A stretch of 17,909 nt of DNA from CBDHHC01 sp050633205 (lineage in GTDB: Bacteria > Pseudomonadota > Alphaproteobacteria > Rhizobiales > CBDHHC01). The notes below the pieces were generated by a model that had not been told where the DNA came from, made no database searches, and saw only the letters and a program-made list of their open reading frames with translations. The DNA lies in NCBI GenBank assembly GCA_050633205.1, contig JBOEGA010000069.1:1-17909 (forward strand), read 5' to 3'. A program made the translations under genes and the position numbers. Below are positions 6,702 to 14,233 of this stretch, one piece after another (position 1 is the first letter of the stretch; each line of letters begins with the position of its first letter).

Positions 6702-8403
6702 TGGACGCGAGCGCCCTGGCGACACGAAACCCGACACTGAAGCCCCGGCTGTCTCGGTCGAACCTGCTGCGGGAACGCGCGCACAGAATCTGCGGATTGT
6801 CGTACCAGGAGCCCCCGCGCAAAACGCGACGCGGAGTGTTCTCATCATTATCCTCTGTCCATGCTGAACCATCGTCAGGCCCTCCAGTATAATCTTCATG
6901 CCAATGGTCCTCACACCATTCATAAACATTACCGTGCATGTCATACAAGCCAAACTGATTTGGCTTCTTTAGACCGACTGGGTGTGTTGTATCCTCGGAA
7001 TTATCGCGATACCATGCATACTCTCCCAGCTGCGCTTCATCATCCCCAAAATGATACTCAGTATCCATCCCTGCCCTGCAGGCATATTCCCATTGGGCTT
7101 CACTCAAAAGGTGATAATTTTTTGCGGTTCGACCCGAAAGCCAGGCTATATAATATAAAATATCATCGAAGGACACTCTAATCACAGGCCTTCTATCACG
7201 CCCCCACCCCTGATCTTCAGGATTATGCGGAACACCTTTATTTTCAAAACTGAAGTCCCACTCTTCAAAAGTGACAGGATAGCGCCCCACAGCAAAATTG
7301 CTAGCTAATGTCACTTTGTGTTGAGGGCGTTCAGTATCTATTCCTGCACCTTCAGCAGATCCCATCATAAACTCTCCCGCCGGGATGATAACCATCTCCG
7401 GAGCCCTCTCCATATCCCGAAACACCATCCCCGCAGGTAATAGCTCCGCATATTTCCCGAGCAACAGCTGGCCCGCGGTAATGATATCCTTAAACACATC
7501 CCGGTCCAGCTCTTCCAGACGCTTTGCGATTGCATCAATCCTGGGCAAAAGTAACGGATCCGCATCCAGTTCAATCTCCAGCGCCTCCAGAACATCGAGC
7601 GCCTTCTCCCGCGCCTCTGTTTCTGCGATGTCATCCAGTGCCAGTTTACGAAGCTTAATTTCCTGATGCAGTTTTTCAATACGATCAAGATGTTTTACAT
7701 CATTATGGGGCCAGCCATTTGGAATGCGCCCGTCAAAACAATCCTCATGGATCATGGTCAGCTCTTCCTGAAACCCTTTCAGGTCCTGGCGAAGATCCTG
7801 CAGTGAATAGATCGGATTGGTTCTGTTCCACTGCCTGCGCTCAGCTTCCTGCACATAACGGTCGAACTGCTGCATCAGTTCACAAAAACCCTCAAGTTTA
7901 AACCCGTACTCAGGAGCAGCCATTTTTTCAATGCGATTGAGAATATTGGTCATGCCACGCACAAAACGCACTTCATTATTATGCTGGCGCTGGATTTCCT
8001 GAACAGCCCCACGAGCAGATCCAAGATGGATTACCAGATTATCCAGATCCTCTCGCCCCTGCGTCTCCTCCTGTTTATAGGGCGTTTCAGAATAACAAAC
8101 CTCCCCCTCCGGCTTCGGCGCCTGAGCAATGCTCGCATACTCCCGAACCTTGCTGTCAAAGCGGTTTTGATCGATATCCAGCCCCTGAGCCTGCAAACCA
8201 ATAATAAGCCTCTTGATCGTATCAAGCTGAGGTTCAACAACCTTTCCCGATTCAATATCCTGCAATGTGGTCTTGCCAACACCACAGGCGTCAGCAAACT
8301 TCTCCTGCGTCAGCTCAACCTGCTGCCGGAAATAACGAACCGCATGGCTATAGGCTGTCCTGGTATGTTTATTGTTTTGCTTATTCTGCTTCGAAGATGT
8401 CAT
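6697..8403 (-). CDS. DGR target C: XRE HTH plus FGE-sulfatase-like variable protein
   Basis: 568 aa from the ATG at 8403; a TTG at 8418 would add five residues, and neither has a good Shine-Dalgarno. Residues ~18-75 are the XRE-type HTH (LTQEKFADACGVGKTTLQDI). Residues ~85-320 are the same helical linker as in targets A and D (a YSLQDLRQDLKGF motif, then RIDAIAKRLEELDRDVFKDI). Residues ~323-565 are the FGE-like domain (EMVIIPAGEFMMGS, LLSEAQWEYACRAG, GLYDMHGNVYEWCEDHWH, RVLRGGSWYDNPQILCAR). It ends ALASS, with the stop at the VR edge. The cysteines needed for formylglycine generation are absent from the RGGSW segment. It is inferred to be a cytosolic DNA-binding or oligomerising sensor with a diversified pocket. 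Confidence 0.92.
   Translation of the reverse strand: MTSSKQNKQNNKHTRTAYSHAVRYFRQQVELTQEKFADACGVGKTTLQDIESGKVVEPQLDTIKRLIIGLQAQGLDIDQNRFDSKVREYASIAQAPKPEGEVCYSETPYKQEETQGREDLDNLVIHLGSARGAVQEIQRQHNNEVRFVRGMTNILNRIEKMAAPEYGFKLEGFCELMQQFDRYVQEAERRQWNRTNPIYSLQDLRQDLKGFQEELTMIHEDCFDGRIPNGWPHNDVKHLDRIEKLHQEIKLRKLALDDIAETEAREKALDVLEALEIELDADPLLLPRIDAIAKRLEELDRDVFKDIITAGQLLLGKYAELLPAGMVFRDMERAPEMVIIPAGEFMMGSAEGAGIDTERPQHKVTLASNFAVGRYPVTFEEWDFSFENKGVPHNPEDQGWGRDRRPVIRVSFDDILYYIAWLSGRTAKNYHLLSEAQWEYACRAGMDTEYHFGDDEAQLGEYAWYRDNSEDTTHPVGLKKPNQFGLYDMHGNVYEWCEDHWHEDYTGGPDDGSAWTEDNDENTPRRVLRGGSWYDNPQILCARSRSRFDRDSRGFSVGFRVARALASS
6702..6828 (-). repeat. DGR variable region, target C
   Basis: 127 bp, gap-free against the other VRs. 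Variable codons in order: tac, gac, aat, att, tcc, agc, agg, ttc, gac, gac, agc, ggc, ttc. One normally constant Arg codon is TGC (Cys) here instead of CGC, a C-to-T change that is not at an adenine and so probably an ordinary mutation. Confidence 0.88.
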
Positions 8404-8489
8404 GGCTCTAAATATCAATAAATAAAAATGCAGTCAGGATCATAATCACTTTCCACCAACGCTGCACCAAATTCCTCTCATCATTGGGG

Positions 8490-8514
8490 AAAAGCAGGGG
8501 CCATACGCCCCTGC
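8490..8514 (-). terminator. Rho-independent terminator after the small exported-protein gene
   Basis: On the minus strand, GCAGGGGC-GTATG-GCCCCTGC (8514-8494), an 8-bp perfect GC-rich stem with a 5-nt loop, is followed by TTTT. It stands 12 bases after the stop of the gene at 8527-8916 and separates it from target C. Confidence 0.7.
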
Positions 8515-8526
8515 CATTCTGGACCA

Positions 8527-8916
8527 TCAAGCCTGCTTCAGATAGTCTTTCAACACCCCGATCTCAGACTTGATCACAGGCGAAAGCTTCCCCGCCCTCA
8601 AAAGCCTGTCCTCCAGACGGGATAGCCTTTCCTCCAGCTCAACCCGCTCCTTCGGCCCAATCTGGATCTGGATAAAAAAGCGAATATCCAGATAAAACTC
8701 GATCTCAATCTGCTTGAGCAGCTTCAACAGCTTCTGTATCCGGCAGTAAATTTTATGCCGGCATGTTTCAGGGACTGAGAACGAAGCAGGAACATAAGGC
8801 GGCGGCATATCCGGCTTGTATTTATCCTGCGCAAAAGCAGACCCAGCAGCAGTAACCGTCATAAACAACGCACACCCCATCAACACAGATCGTCTTTTCA
8901 TCAAACTTAAAGTCAT
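8527..8916 (-). CDS. Small exported protein, paralogue of the one at 6136-6507
   Basis: 129 aa from the ATG at 8916, which has GGAG about 8 bases upstream; the open frame reaches 8949 but that start has no ribosome binding site. A signal peptide (KRRSVLMGCALFMTVTAAGS then AFA-Q, cleavage after AFA) precedes a proline-rich spacer (KPDMPPPYVP), two cysteines (TCRHKIYCRIQ) and a helical core (LLKLLKQIEIEFYLDIRFF, then VELEERLSRLEDRLLRAGK). It is clearly homologous to the product of 6136-6507 over the mature region, with diverged signal peptides. Its function is unknown. It lies between targets D and C on their strand, downstream of target D, and ends in its own terminator. Confidence 0.82.
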   Translation of the reverse strand: MTLSLMKRRSVLMGCALFMTVTAAGSAFAQDKYKPDMPPPYVPASFSVPETCRHKIYCRIQKLLKLLKQIEIEFYLDIRFFIQIQIGPKERVELEERLSRLEDRLLRAGKLSPVIKSEIGVLKDYLKQA

Positions 8917-8999
8917 AACTATTCTCCATAGCGTTAGAACAATAGCCACCGGTGACTTCGATGCTTATGAATTTAATGGAAAAAAGGAGAGTTTTTAAT

Positions 9000-9048
9000 C
9001 CCGGATTGACCCGCGAACACCCGCACCCGGAAAGACCCGGGAAAGCCC
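9000..9048 (-). promoter_or_regulatory. Putative G-quadruplex tract with six regularly spaced GGG runs
   Basis: On the minus strand six GGG runs (9048-9046, 9038-9036, 9028-9026, 9022-9020, 9012-9010, 9002-9000) are separated by loops of 7, 7, 3, 7 and 7 nt, which fits the G3 with loops of 1-7 rule throughout. It lies between the conserved flank of target D and the start of the 129-aa gene. The CCCGGG repeats at the end nearest target D could instead form a GC-rich hairpin. Confidence 0.6.
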
Positions 9049-9067
9049 GGGAGGTGTTCTTGATCGA

Positions 9068-9199
9068 CTGCCCTTCGGGCAGACATAAGAGCGCCCTCAC
9101 GGTCGCACTTCGCTAACGCTCAGCAGGTAAAGGAGCAAGGGGTAAGGGCTCCGAATTCAATTGCACCCTTTCTTCAGACCTGCACCGATAGTGCCTGGC
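9068..9199 (-). repeat. Conserved 3' flank of DGR target D with GAA-loop hairpin
   Basis: 132 bp with the intact hairpin CTGCCC-GAA-GGGCAG at 9068-9082 on the coding strand. The flank is the same as in targets A-C apart from scattered substitutions. Confidence 0.8.
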
Positions 9200-10901
9200 T
9201 GGACGCGAGCGCCCTGGCGACACGAAACCCCACATGGCCGTAGCGGATGACTCGGTCGAACCCGCTGCGGTCACGCGCGCGCAGAAGCTGTGGACTGTCG
9301 AACCAGGAGCCCCCGCGCAAAACGCGATAAGAGGTGTCCTCATGACCATCCATCCACGCAGAGCCATCCGAGGGCGCTCCATCATAGCCATTGTGCCAGA
9401 CATCCTCACACCACTCCAAGACATTTCCATGCATATCGGACAAGCCAAACTGATTTGGCTTCTTTAGACCGACTGGATGTGTTTTATCTTCAGAGTTCTG
9501 ATCATACCACGCATAGTCTTTCAGTTGCGCTTCATCATCTCCAAAATGATACTGTGTTTCCGTCCCAGCCCGGCAGGCATACTCCCATTCAGTTTCACTC
9601 AACAGTCGATAAGGCTTCTGTGTCTGCCTCTTCAGCCATTGCAAAAAACCTTCTGTATCATCCCATGACACGCGCATAACAGGCCTTCTTTCACGACCCC
9701 AACCATTATCAACCGGATTATGGGCCTCAGGGTGATCCTCTCTGTAACTATCCCATTCATCAAAAATAACCGGATAGCGTCCAACTGCGAAGCGGTAATC
9801 AATGGTCACTTTACGCTGAGGAAATTCTTTGAAATCTTCACTTCGGTTTTCTTCTTCAGGCGTTCCCATCAAAAACCCTTCCGGGCAAGCCGGAATCACC
9901 ACCATCTCCGGAGCCTCCCGCGCATCCCGAAACACCGATCCCGGCGGCAACTGTTCCGCATATGCCCCGAGCAAAAGCTGGCTCAAAACCATCAGCTCCT
10001 GAAACACATCCCGATCCAGCTCCTCAAGTCGCGCACGGATCACATTGATATTCTTTAAATGCAGCGGATTCCGATCAAGCTCAATTTCAAGTTCTTCCAG
10101 CGCGTTCACGGCCCTATCCCGGTTCTCTAAATCCCCAAGCCCCTCCAGATAAAGCTTCCGTGACTGGATCTCCATAAACAGCTCTTCAATCAAAGCATGA
10201 TGCCTGACATCCTCAACCGGCCAGCCATTCGGAATAAGACCATCCCTGGCTTCCTTGTAATAGGTCCCAAGCTTGTCTTCAAAACCGGACAGTTTGTTTC
10301 GCAACGCCTGCAGCGAAAAAATATTACCAAGCTGGCTCAGATCCCGCTTCTCCGCTTCCTGAACAAAGCTGTCAAACTGGTTCATAAGAAAGCTGAAACC
10401 TTCAAGATCTGGTTCGGAACCAGCCTTCGCCATCTTCTCAATCCGCGCCAGCACATTCCCCATCCCCCGCACAAAACGCATCTCATCATTACGCTTCGCA
10501 ATCTCCGCAATAACCTGTTTGGCCGATGGCAGCAGCGTAATCAGACAGGTCATATCCTGCCTGCTTCCATGAGCATCTTTTTTATAGGGCGTGTCTATAT
10601 AGTCTATTGCAATTTTTTCTGACTGAATATCCGGCTGAAGATATTGCGCGACCCGCTTATCAAACCCGTCCAGATCCACCTCAAAACCCAAAGTTTGCAA
10701 GCCGATCACAATCTTCTTAACCGTATCCAGCCGGGGCTTCTTCACCCGCCCGGTCTCAATATCCTGCAAAGTGGTAATCCCAATGTCACAAGCAACAGCA
10801 AACTCATCCTGAGTACACTCAGTCAGACGGCGATAATATTGAACAGTTTTGGAATATGCGGTCTCTGTAACAGGCGATTGAGAGGTTGATTGTTTCGGCA
10901 T
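9174..10901 (-). CDS. DGR target D: XRE HTH plus FGE-sulfatase-like variable protein
   Basis: 575 aa. HTH at ~14-72 (CTQDEFAVACDIGITTLQDI), a helical linker at ~80-320 (NIFSLQALRNKLSGF, VIRARLEELDRDVFQEL) and the FGE-like lectin-fold domain at ~323-566 (EMVVIPACPEGFLMGT, WGRERRPVMRVSWDDT, LLSETEWEYACRAG, GLSDMHGNVLEWCEDVWH, RVLRGGSWFDSPQLLRAR). A later stop gives it a short extra tail, SSQALSVQV. As in the other targets, the region equivalent to the FGE active-site loop has no cysteines. It is the most upstream gene of the minus-strand array. A TATAAT sits about 27 bp before the ATG, but no Shine-Dalgarno is obvious. Confidence 0.92.
   Translation of the reverse strand: MPKQSTSQSPVTETAYSKTVQYYRRLTECTQDEFAVACDIGITTLQDIETGRVKKPRLDTVKKIVIGLQTLGFEVDLDGFDKRVAQYLQPDIQSEKIAIDYIDTPYKKDAHGSRQDMTCLITLLPSAKQVIAEIAKRNDEMRFVRGMGNVLARIEKMAKAGSEPDLEGFSFLMNQFDSFVQEAEKRDLSQLGNIFSLQALRNKLSGFEDKLGTYYKEARDGLIPNGWPVEDVRHHALIEELFMEIQSRKLYLEGLGDLENRDRAVNALEELEIELDRNPLHLKNINVIRARLEELDRDVFQELMVLSQLLLGAYAEQLPPGSVFRDAREAPEMVVIPACPEGFLMGTPEEENRSEDFKEFPQRKVTIDYRFAVGRYPVIFDEWDSYREDHPEAHNPVDNGWGRERRPVMRVSWDDTEGFLQWLKRQTQKPYRLLSETEWEYACRAGTETQYHFGDDEAQLKDYAWYDQNSEDKTHPVGLKKPNQFGLSDMHGNVLEWCEDVWHNGYDGAPSDGSAWMDGHEDTSYRVLRGGSWFDSPQLLRARDRSGFDRVIRYGHVGFRVARALASSQALSVQV
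9200..9326 (-). repeat. DGR variable region, target D
   Basis: 127 bp, gap-free against the other VRs. Variable codons in order: ttc, gac, agt, ctt, gac, agc, ggg, ttc, gac, gtc, atc, tac, ggc. The third bases match those of the other copies. Confidence 0.88.
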
Positions 10902-10927
10902 GGTGCTGATCTTGTAAGCTGGAAATA

Positions 10928-10933
10928 ATTATA
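10928..10933 (-). promoter_or_regulatory. Possible -10 box for target D
   Basis: A perfect TATAAT on the minus strand 27 bp ahead of the target D ATG. No good -35 hexamer is seen 17 bp further upstream, and the region is AT-rich, so this is tentative. Confidence 0.3.
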
Positions 10934-11388
10934 AAATAAAAGAAAAAAACCACATTAAACGCAGCGTCTTAAATAATGACATAACACCTTTACCAAGACA
11001 GCCAATAGCGTAAAATAAACAATATTGATATCTCCACAATCAAATCGAACTAAAAAGATATTATTTAGAGTATCCGAGGTTCTATCCTGAGCAATACCTC
11101 ACTCGTCATAAATTTCTTTTTAAATTCATGAGTAAAGTCCGGACGCGGTAAAAACATCCAACCTTCATTATTGCATTTGATATAATGATAAATTTGCTTT
11201 CCAATTCTTCACACTTTAAAACTTCTGTTGATCCTTGCGAAGGATAAATGCTCCTAAAAATTCAATGAATTACTCTTCATTTTTCATCTCCCCCTCACAA
11301 GAAAACTATTCCCACCCGGGGAAGATTTCTTTCCTCCCGGAAACTACGAGCTATATGTTTTTTCGACAAACCTCTTTGGGTTTTTGCA
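10934..11388. other. AT-rich intergenic stretch without a convincing gene
   Basis: About 450 bp between target D and the broken nuclease gene. Open frames here are short, lack ribosome binding sites and show no recognisable protein. I see no repeat copy of the DGR variable region or template in it. Confidence 0.6.
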
Positions 11389-12508
11389 CTATGGTCGGTA
11401 CACTACATAGATCGGATAGTGATCAGACTTGTAAGTCTGCCCTGCCCTTTCCGCTTTAGAGAACTTAGCCCCACTCCTGGCTGGAACAGCCACATGATCA
11501 ATAGCCTGATCTGCAAAGACCGGATCCTTATAGGTCCTTGGCAAGGACTTTGACAAAACCACCCATGGAGTCGTCTTCCCCTGCCCCAGTTTCAGGCCCG
11601 TTTCCAGCATCCCCAAAGTATCATCAAAACCATCACCGGATGAACAGGCCGAAGCCGGGAACAGGCCTTTTGCACAACTGAAGTTTTGCAGTTTGCAATC
11701 CTGACTTAAATCCAACCCCACTTTGCCTTGCTCATAGGAGGTATTAAAATCCCCCGCGATCAGAACATCGCGAGAAGCCTCAACCTTCAAAGCCTCGCGA
11801 ATCGTTGCTGCAACCACACGTTCACGCTTCCTGGCATTAGAGAGATGTGTTTCCGTGGCTTTCTCAAACCCTTGATCAAAGAGCTTTTGAGCCTCTCCCC
11901 GGAATGGACAAACCTCTTTTTCTGAAGGTCTTCAAAGCGTTGCCCAGATCAATACACTCCCCGACCCGGTTGGATTTCAGGTGAAGGGGGAAGATCGTCA
12001 AACCATTATCCAGATCCACCCGCATGGTCCCTCTGTCAGTTCTGGCAAGAGTTTCAATATGCGAGATACCATCGGAGCTTAAGGCCTCTTCAGAAACAAT
12101 ACCTTCTACATCTCCCTCATGCGAAAACCCCTTATGAAACCCATCGGGAGACGCATCAAGTTCAATCGCTCTGGTTATAGGGGTTTTGCTGATCACGGCT
12201 GCTTCGAGACCAAAATACGGGGTTCCATAAACCTTGCCCCAGTTGGTCACGACACCATAATAATGTTTCCAGCCAAGAGCCTTTGCCATCAGGATCGCCT
12301 CATCGCGACCAACCACTTCAACCAGAACAATGACATCAGGTTTCAGGTCGGCGTTGAGTTTCTGTATTTGTTTGGTTCGAAGCCGAATACCTTCAGAAAG
12401 CAGCGGGCTCACATTCCAGGATACAATTTTGAAAGGCTTGGCCATCACTGGCGTAAAACCGGAAAAAAATAAAATGATTAAAAAACAAATTGATAAAATT
12501 CTGAACAT
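11389..12508 (-). pseudogene. Endonuclease/exonuclease/phosphatase-family gene, frameshifted
   Basis: The first part starts at the ATG at 12508 (GGAG 8 bases upstream) with a signal peptide (FRILSICFLIILFFSGF to VMA) and EEP motifs IVSWNV and VIVLVEV. Its frame ends at 11876 after a meaningless GLSIPGRGSKAL. The second part, in another frame, holds AGDFNTSYEQG, DQAIDHVAVP and SDHYPIYVVYRP. Removing one A from the run at 11917-11921 restores a continuous 372-aa protein through the junction (FRKEVCPFRGEAQKLFDQGF). Intact, it would be a periplasmic or secreted metal-dependent phosphodiesterase or DNase-I-like nuclease. Whether the extra base is a real mutation or a homopolymer sequencing error cannot be told from one sequence. 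Confidence 0.85.
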
Positions 12509-12665
12509 GGTTTGGCTCCATAAAATTTGCACCAGAGTATCATAAATAATCCTCTCAGTCTTATGACAGGGTCCTGGTGAGCGCGAGATTTACACGATAA
12601 AATTCGACACAGGTCCTGTCCACAAGGCTATCAATTAGGAATAAATTCAGGTCTGTGCTGTAAGG

Positions 12666-12680
12666 CAGAGCTGAACTCTG
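12666..12680. promoter_or_regulatory. Small inverted repeat ahead of the XRE regulator
   Basis: CAGAG-ctgaa-CTCTG, a 5-bp inverted repeat about 36 bases before the regulator start. A separate near-palindrome, ACAGGTCCTGT, is at 12609-12619. Either could be an autoregulatory operator. Both are short. Confidence 0.25.
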
Positions 12681-12715
12681 TCGGTTTATAGATCAGCTTG
12701 TGTGAGGACCATTCA

Positions 12716-13078
12716 TTGACGCCCAAACAATTAAGAACAGCGCGACGCGCTCTGGGCCTGTCTCAGGCCAAACTGGCAACACGCCTGGGTCTTGCGGATG
12801 GCCGTACCATACGCAAATGGGAAGCAGAAGACCGCGACATTCCCCAGGCACAGGCTGGTATTCTGGAATGGATGCATAAAAGCCACCCCGAATGGCTGAT
12901 CTGCCAGGCCCCTGACGGAAACCAGCACTTTATTCAACATGTGGTGGGACCGCGTTTTATGGGACGGGTCCACAAAAACACAATCACCGAAATCATCTGG
13001 TTCGACCAGGAACCAGAGGATGAGGATAATAAACTGAACCTAATTCAGGAAGCCGAAGCCCGGCTGCAGGCAGGCTAA
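12716..13078 (+). CDS. XRE-family transcriptional regulator
   Basis: 120 aa from a TTG at 12716 that has GAGG 8 bases upstream; another TTG at 12698 would add six residues. The N-terminal HTH (~5-55) reads LRTARRALGLSQAKLATRLG then RTIRKWEAEDRDIPQAQAG, close to the conjugation or phage-associated DNA-binding type. The C-terminal ~60 residues are acidic and unassigned (a FIQHVVGPRFMGRVHKN segment, then ITEIIWFDQEPEDED). It is likely a cytosolic repressor; its target is unknown. It is divergent from the broken nuclease and followed by the secreted nuclease gene 240 bp on. Confidence 0.8.
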   Translation: MTPKQLRTARRALGLSQAKLATRLGLADGRTIRKWEAEDRDIPQAQAGILEWMHKSHPEWLICQAPDGNQHFIQHVVGPRFMGRVHKNTITEIIWFDQEPEDEDNKLNLIQEAEARLQAG

Positions 13079-13320
13079 AATTCAGATCCCTCCTGATCAG
13101 CAAATATCAAGACTGAAACAGGTGTTATCACGTCAGACCATGACAGCGTATTTTGGACTGATTTTCTGGACCACATGCGGAGAGGAAATTTCATGTGGGG
13201 AATGCATAAATAAAATCAATCGACTCATCTCTGCAGGTTATTCTGATGTCTTCACAATGGGAGCCTATGGCCTTGTGTTGTTGGCAAAAGTGGTTCTGTT
13301 GATTTGAAGAGGTCTTGGTT

Positions 13321-13986
13321 ATGCGATTGATTGTCTGTCTGGTCTTTCTCCTGTTTGCCACCGGTGCCAATGCAGCGGAAGTGCTCACTGGGGTTCCCCG
13401 CATTATCGATGGGGATACGGTTGTTGTGAACGGCCAGAGCATTCGCCTTGAAGGGATTGATGCGCCTGAAGCCGGCCAGAAATGCAACAAATCCTCTCAT
13501 GGCAAATGGGCTTGTGGCAAGCAGGCTATCAAGGCCCTCAAACAGCTTATCGGGAACACAACAGTTCACTGCCACACCCAACCCAAACGTGATCTCTATA
13601 ACCGGCTGATTGGCACCTGCTATAGCAAACAGGTGGATCTGAATGCGCAGATGGTGAAACAGGGCTACGCCTGGGCCTTTGTCAAATATTCCCGGAAATA
13701 TCTGTCCCAGGAAACCGAAGCCAGACGGGCTCATAAAGGGATCTGGCAGGCACAGACAGAAACAGCCTGGGACTATCGCTCACACCGCTGGCATATGGCA
13801 AAACAGGAGGCTCCGGATAAGGCCTGCCCGATCAAGGGAAATATTTCTGGTAAGGGGAAAATCTATCATACGCCCTGGTCTCCCTGGTATAGTCGCACCC
13901 GCATCAATTTGAAAAAAGGTGAGCGCTGGTTCTGCACGGAAGACGAAGCGCTGAAAGCTGGCTGGCGGGCTCCTCAATGGGGCTGA
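13321..13986 (+). CDS. Secreted thermonuclease (staphylococcal nuclease-like, SNase) protein
   Basis: 221 aa from the ATG at 13321 (AGAGG about 8 bases upstream; a TTG at 13315 is less likely). A signal peptide (MRLIVCLVFLLFATGANA-A) is followed by an OB-fold SNase domain at ~22-140: RIIDGDTVVVNGQSIRLEGI then DAPE carries the metal and catalytic residues, KRDLYNRLIGTCY the second Arg region, and YLSQETEARRAHKGIWQ the closing helix. About 80 extra residues follow, ending in a Trp-rich module (TPWSPWYSRTRINLKKGERW, then DEALKAGWRAPQWG) common in proteobacterial secreted SNases. Family activity is Ca-dependent DNA/RNA cleavage outside the cytoplasm. A terminator follows. Confidence 0.9.
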   Translation: MRLIVCLVFLLFATGANAAEVLTGVPRIIDGDTVVVNGQSIRLEGIDAPEAGQKCNKSSHGKWACGKQAIKALKQLIGNTTVHCHTQPKRDLYNRLIGTCYSKQVDLNAQMVKQGYAWAFVKYSRKYLSQETEARRAHKGIWQAQTETAWDYRSHRWHMAKQEAPDKACPIKGNISGKGKIYHTPWSPWYSRTRINLKKGERWFCTEDEALKAGWRAPQWG

Positions 13987-14043
13987 CAGATGAACTGGAT
14001 GCAGGAGCAATCCGGCCTTAATCACATGTTTGTATTGGATTGT

Positions 14044-14079
14044 GAGCAGCGCTTAATCAATGCAAGGATTGCTCTGCTC
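14044..14079 (+). terminator. Terminator after the thermonuclease gene
   Basis: GAGCAG (14044-14049) pairs with CTGCTC (14074-14079), extended inward by GC/GC and AATC/GATT with small mismatches. A T-rich stretch follows. It is 57 bp after the stop at 13986. Confidence 0.5.
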
Positions 14080-14156
14080 TTATTTGATTGATTTATGGAC
14101 TTTATCCTACCCCTTTTTATAACGATGATCTTTTGTGACAATAACGTCTCTGTTAT

Positions 14157-14182
14157 GGGTGGGAGCCGGGGGCCAAAGGGGG
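14157..14182 (+). other. Putative G-quadruplex tract
   Basis: On the plus strand G3-T-G3-AGCC-G5-CCAAA-G5 (14157-14182), loops of 1, 4 and 5 nt. It lies between the convergent thermonuclease and ardA genes, just beyond the ardA terminator. Confidence 0.5.
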
Positions 14183-14186
14183 CCGG

Positions 14187-14226
14187 AAACCAAAACGCTC
14201 CTGTTTCTCCAGAGCTGTTTTGGTTT
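14187..14226. terminator. Strong hairpin terminator of ardA
   Basis: AAACCAAAACGCTC (14187-14200) pairs with GAGC-t-GTTTTGGTTT (14212-14226): 14 paired bases with one bulge and an 11-nt loop. It begins 8 bases after the ardA stop on the minus strand, and the uridine-rich 3' arm suits termination. Confidence 0.65.
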
Positions 14227-14233
14227 TATGTGT

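Noticed and set aside
78..9200. Four regularly spaced similar repeats as a CRISPR-like array
   Set aside because: The copies are ~250 bp, thousands of bases apart and each attached to a target gene; they are DGR VRs with flanks, not CRISPR repeats.
189..10901. Catalytic formylglycine-generating enzymes or sulfatase-maturation genes
   Set aside because: The conserved cysteines of the active-site loop are missing, there is no sulfatase gene nearby, and the equivalent loop is the variable region.
13122..13307. 61-aa open frame between the XRE regulator and the thermonuclease gene
   Set aside because: It has a GTG start without a ribosome binding site and shows no recognisable protein pattern; it overlaps the likely thermonuclease promoter.
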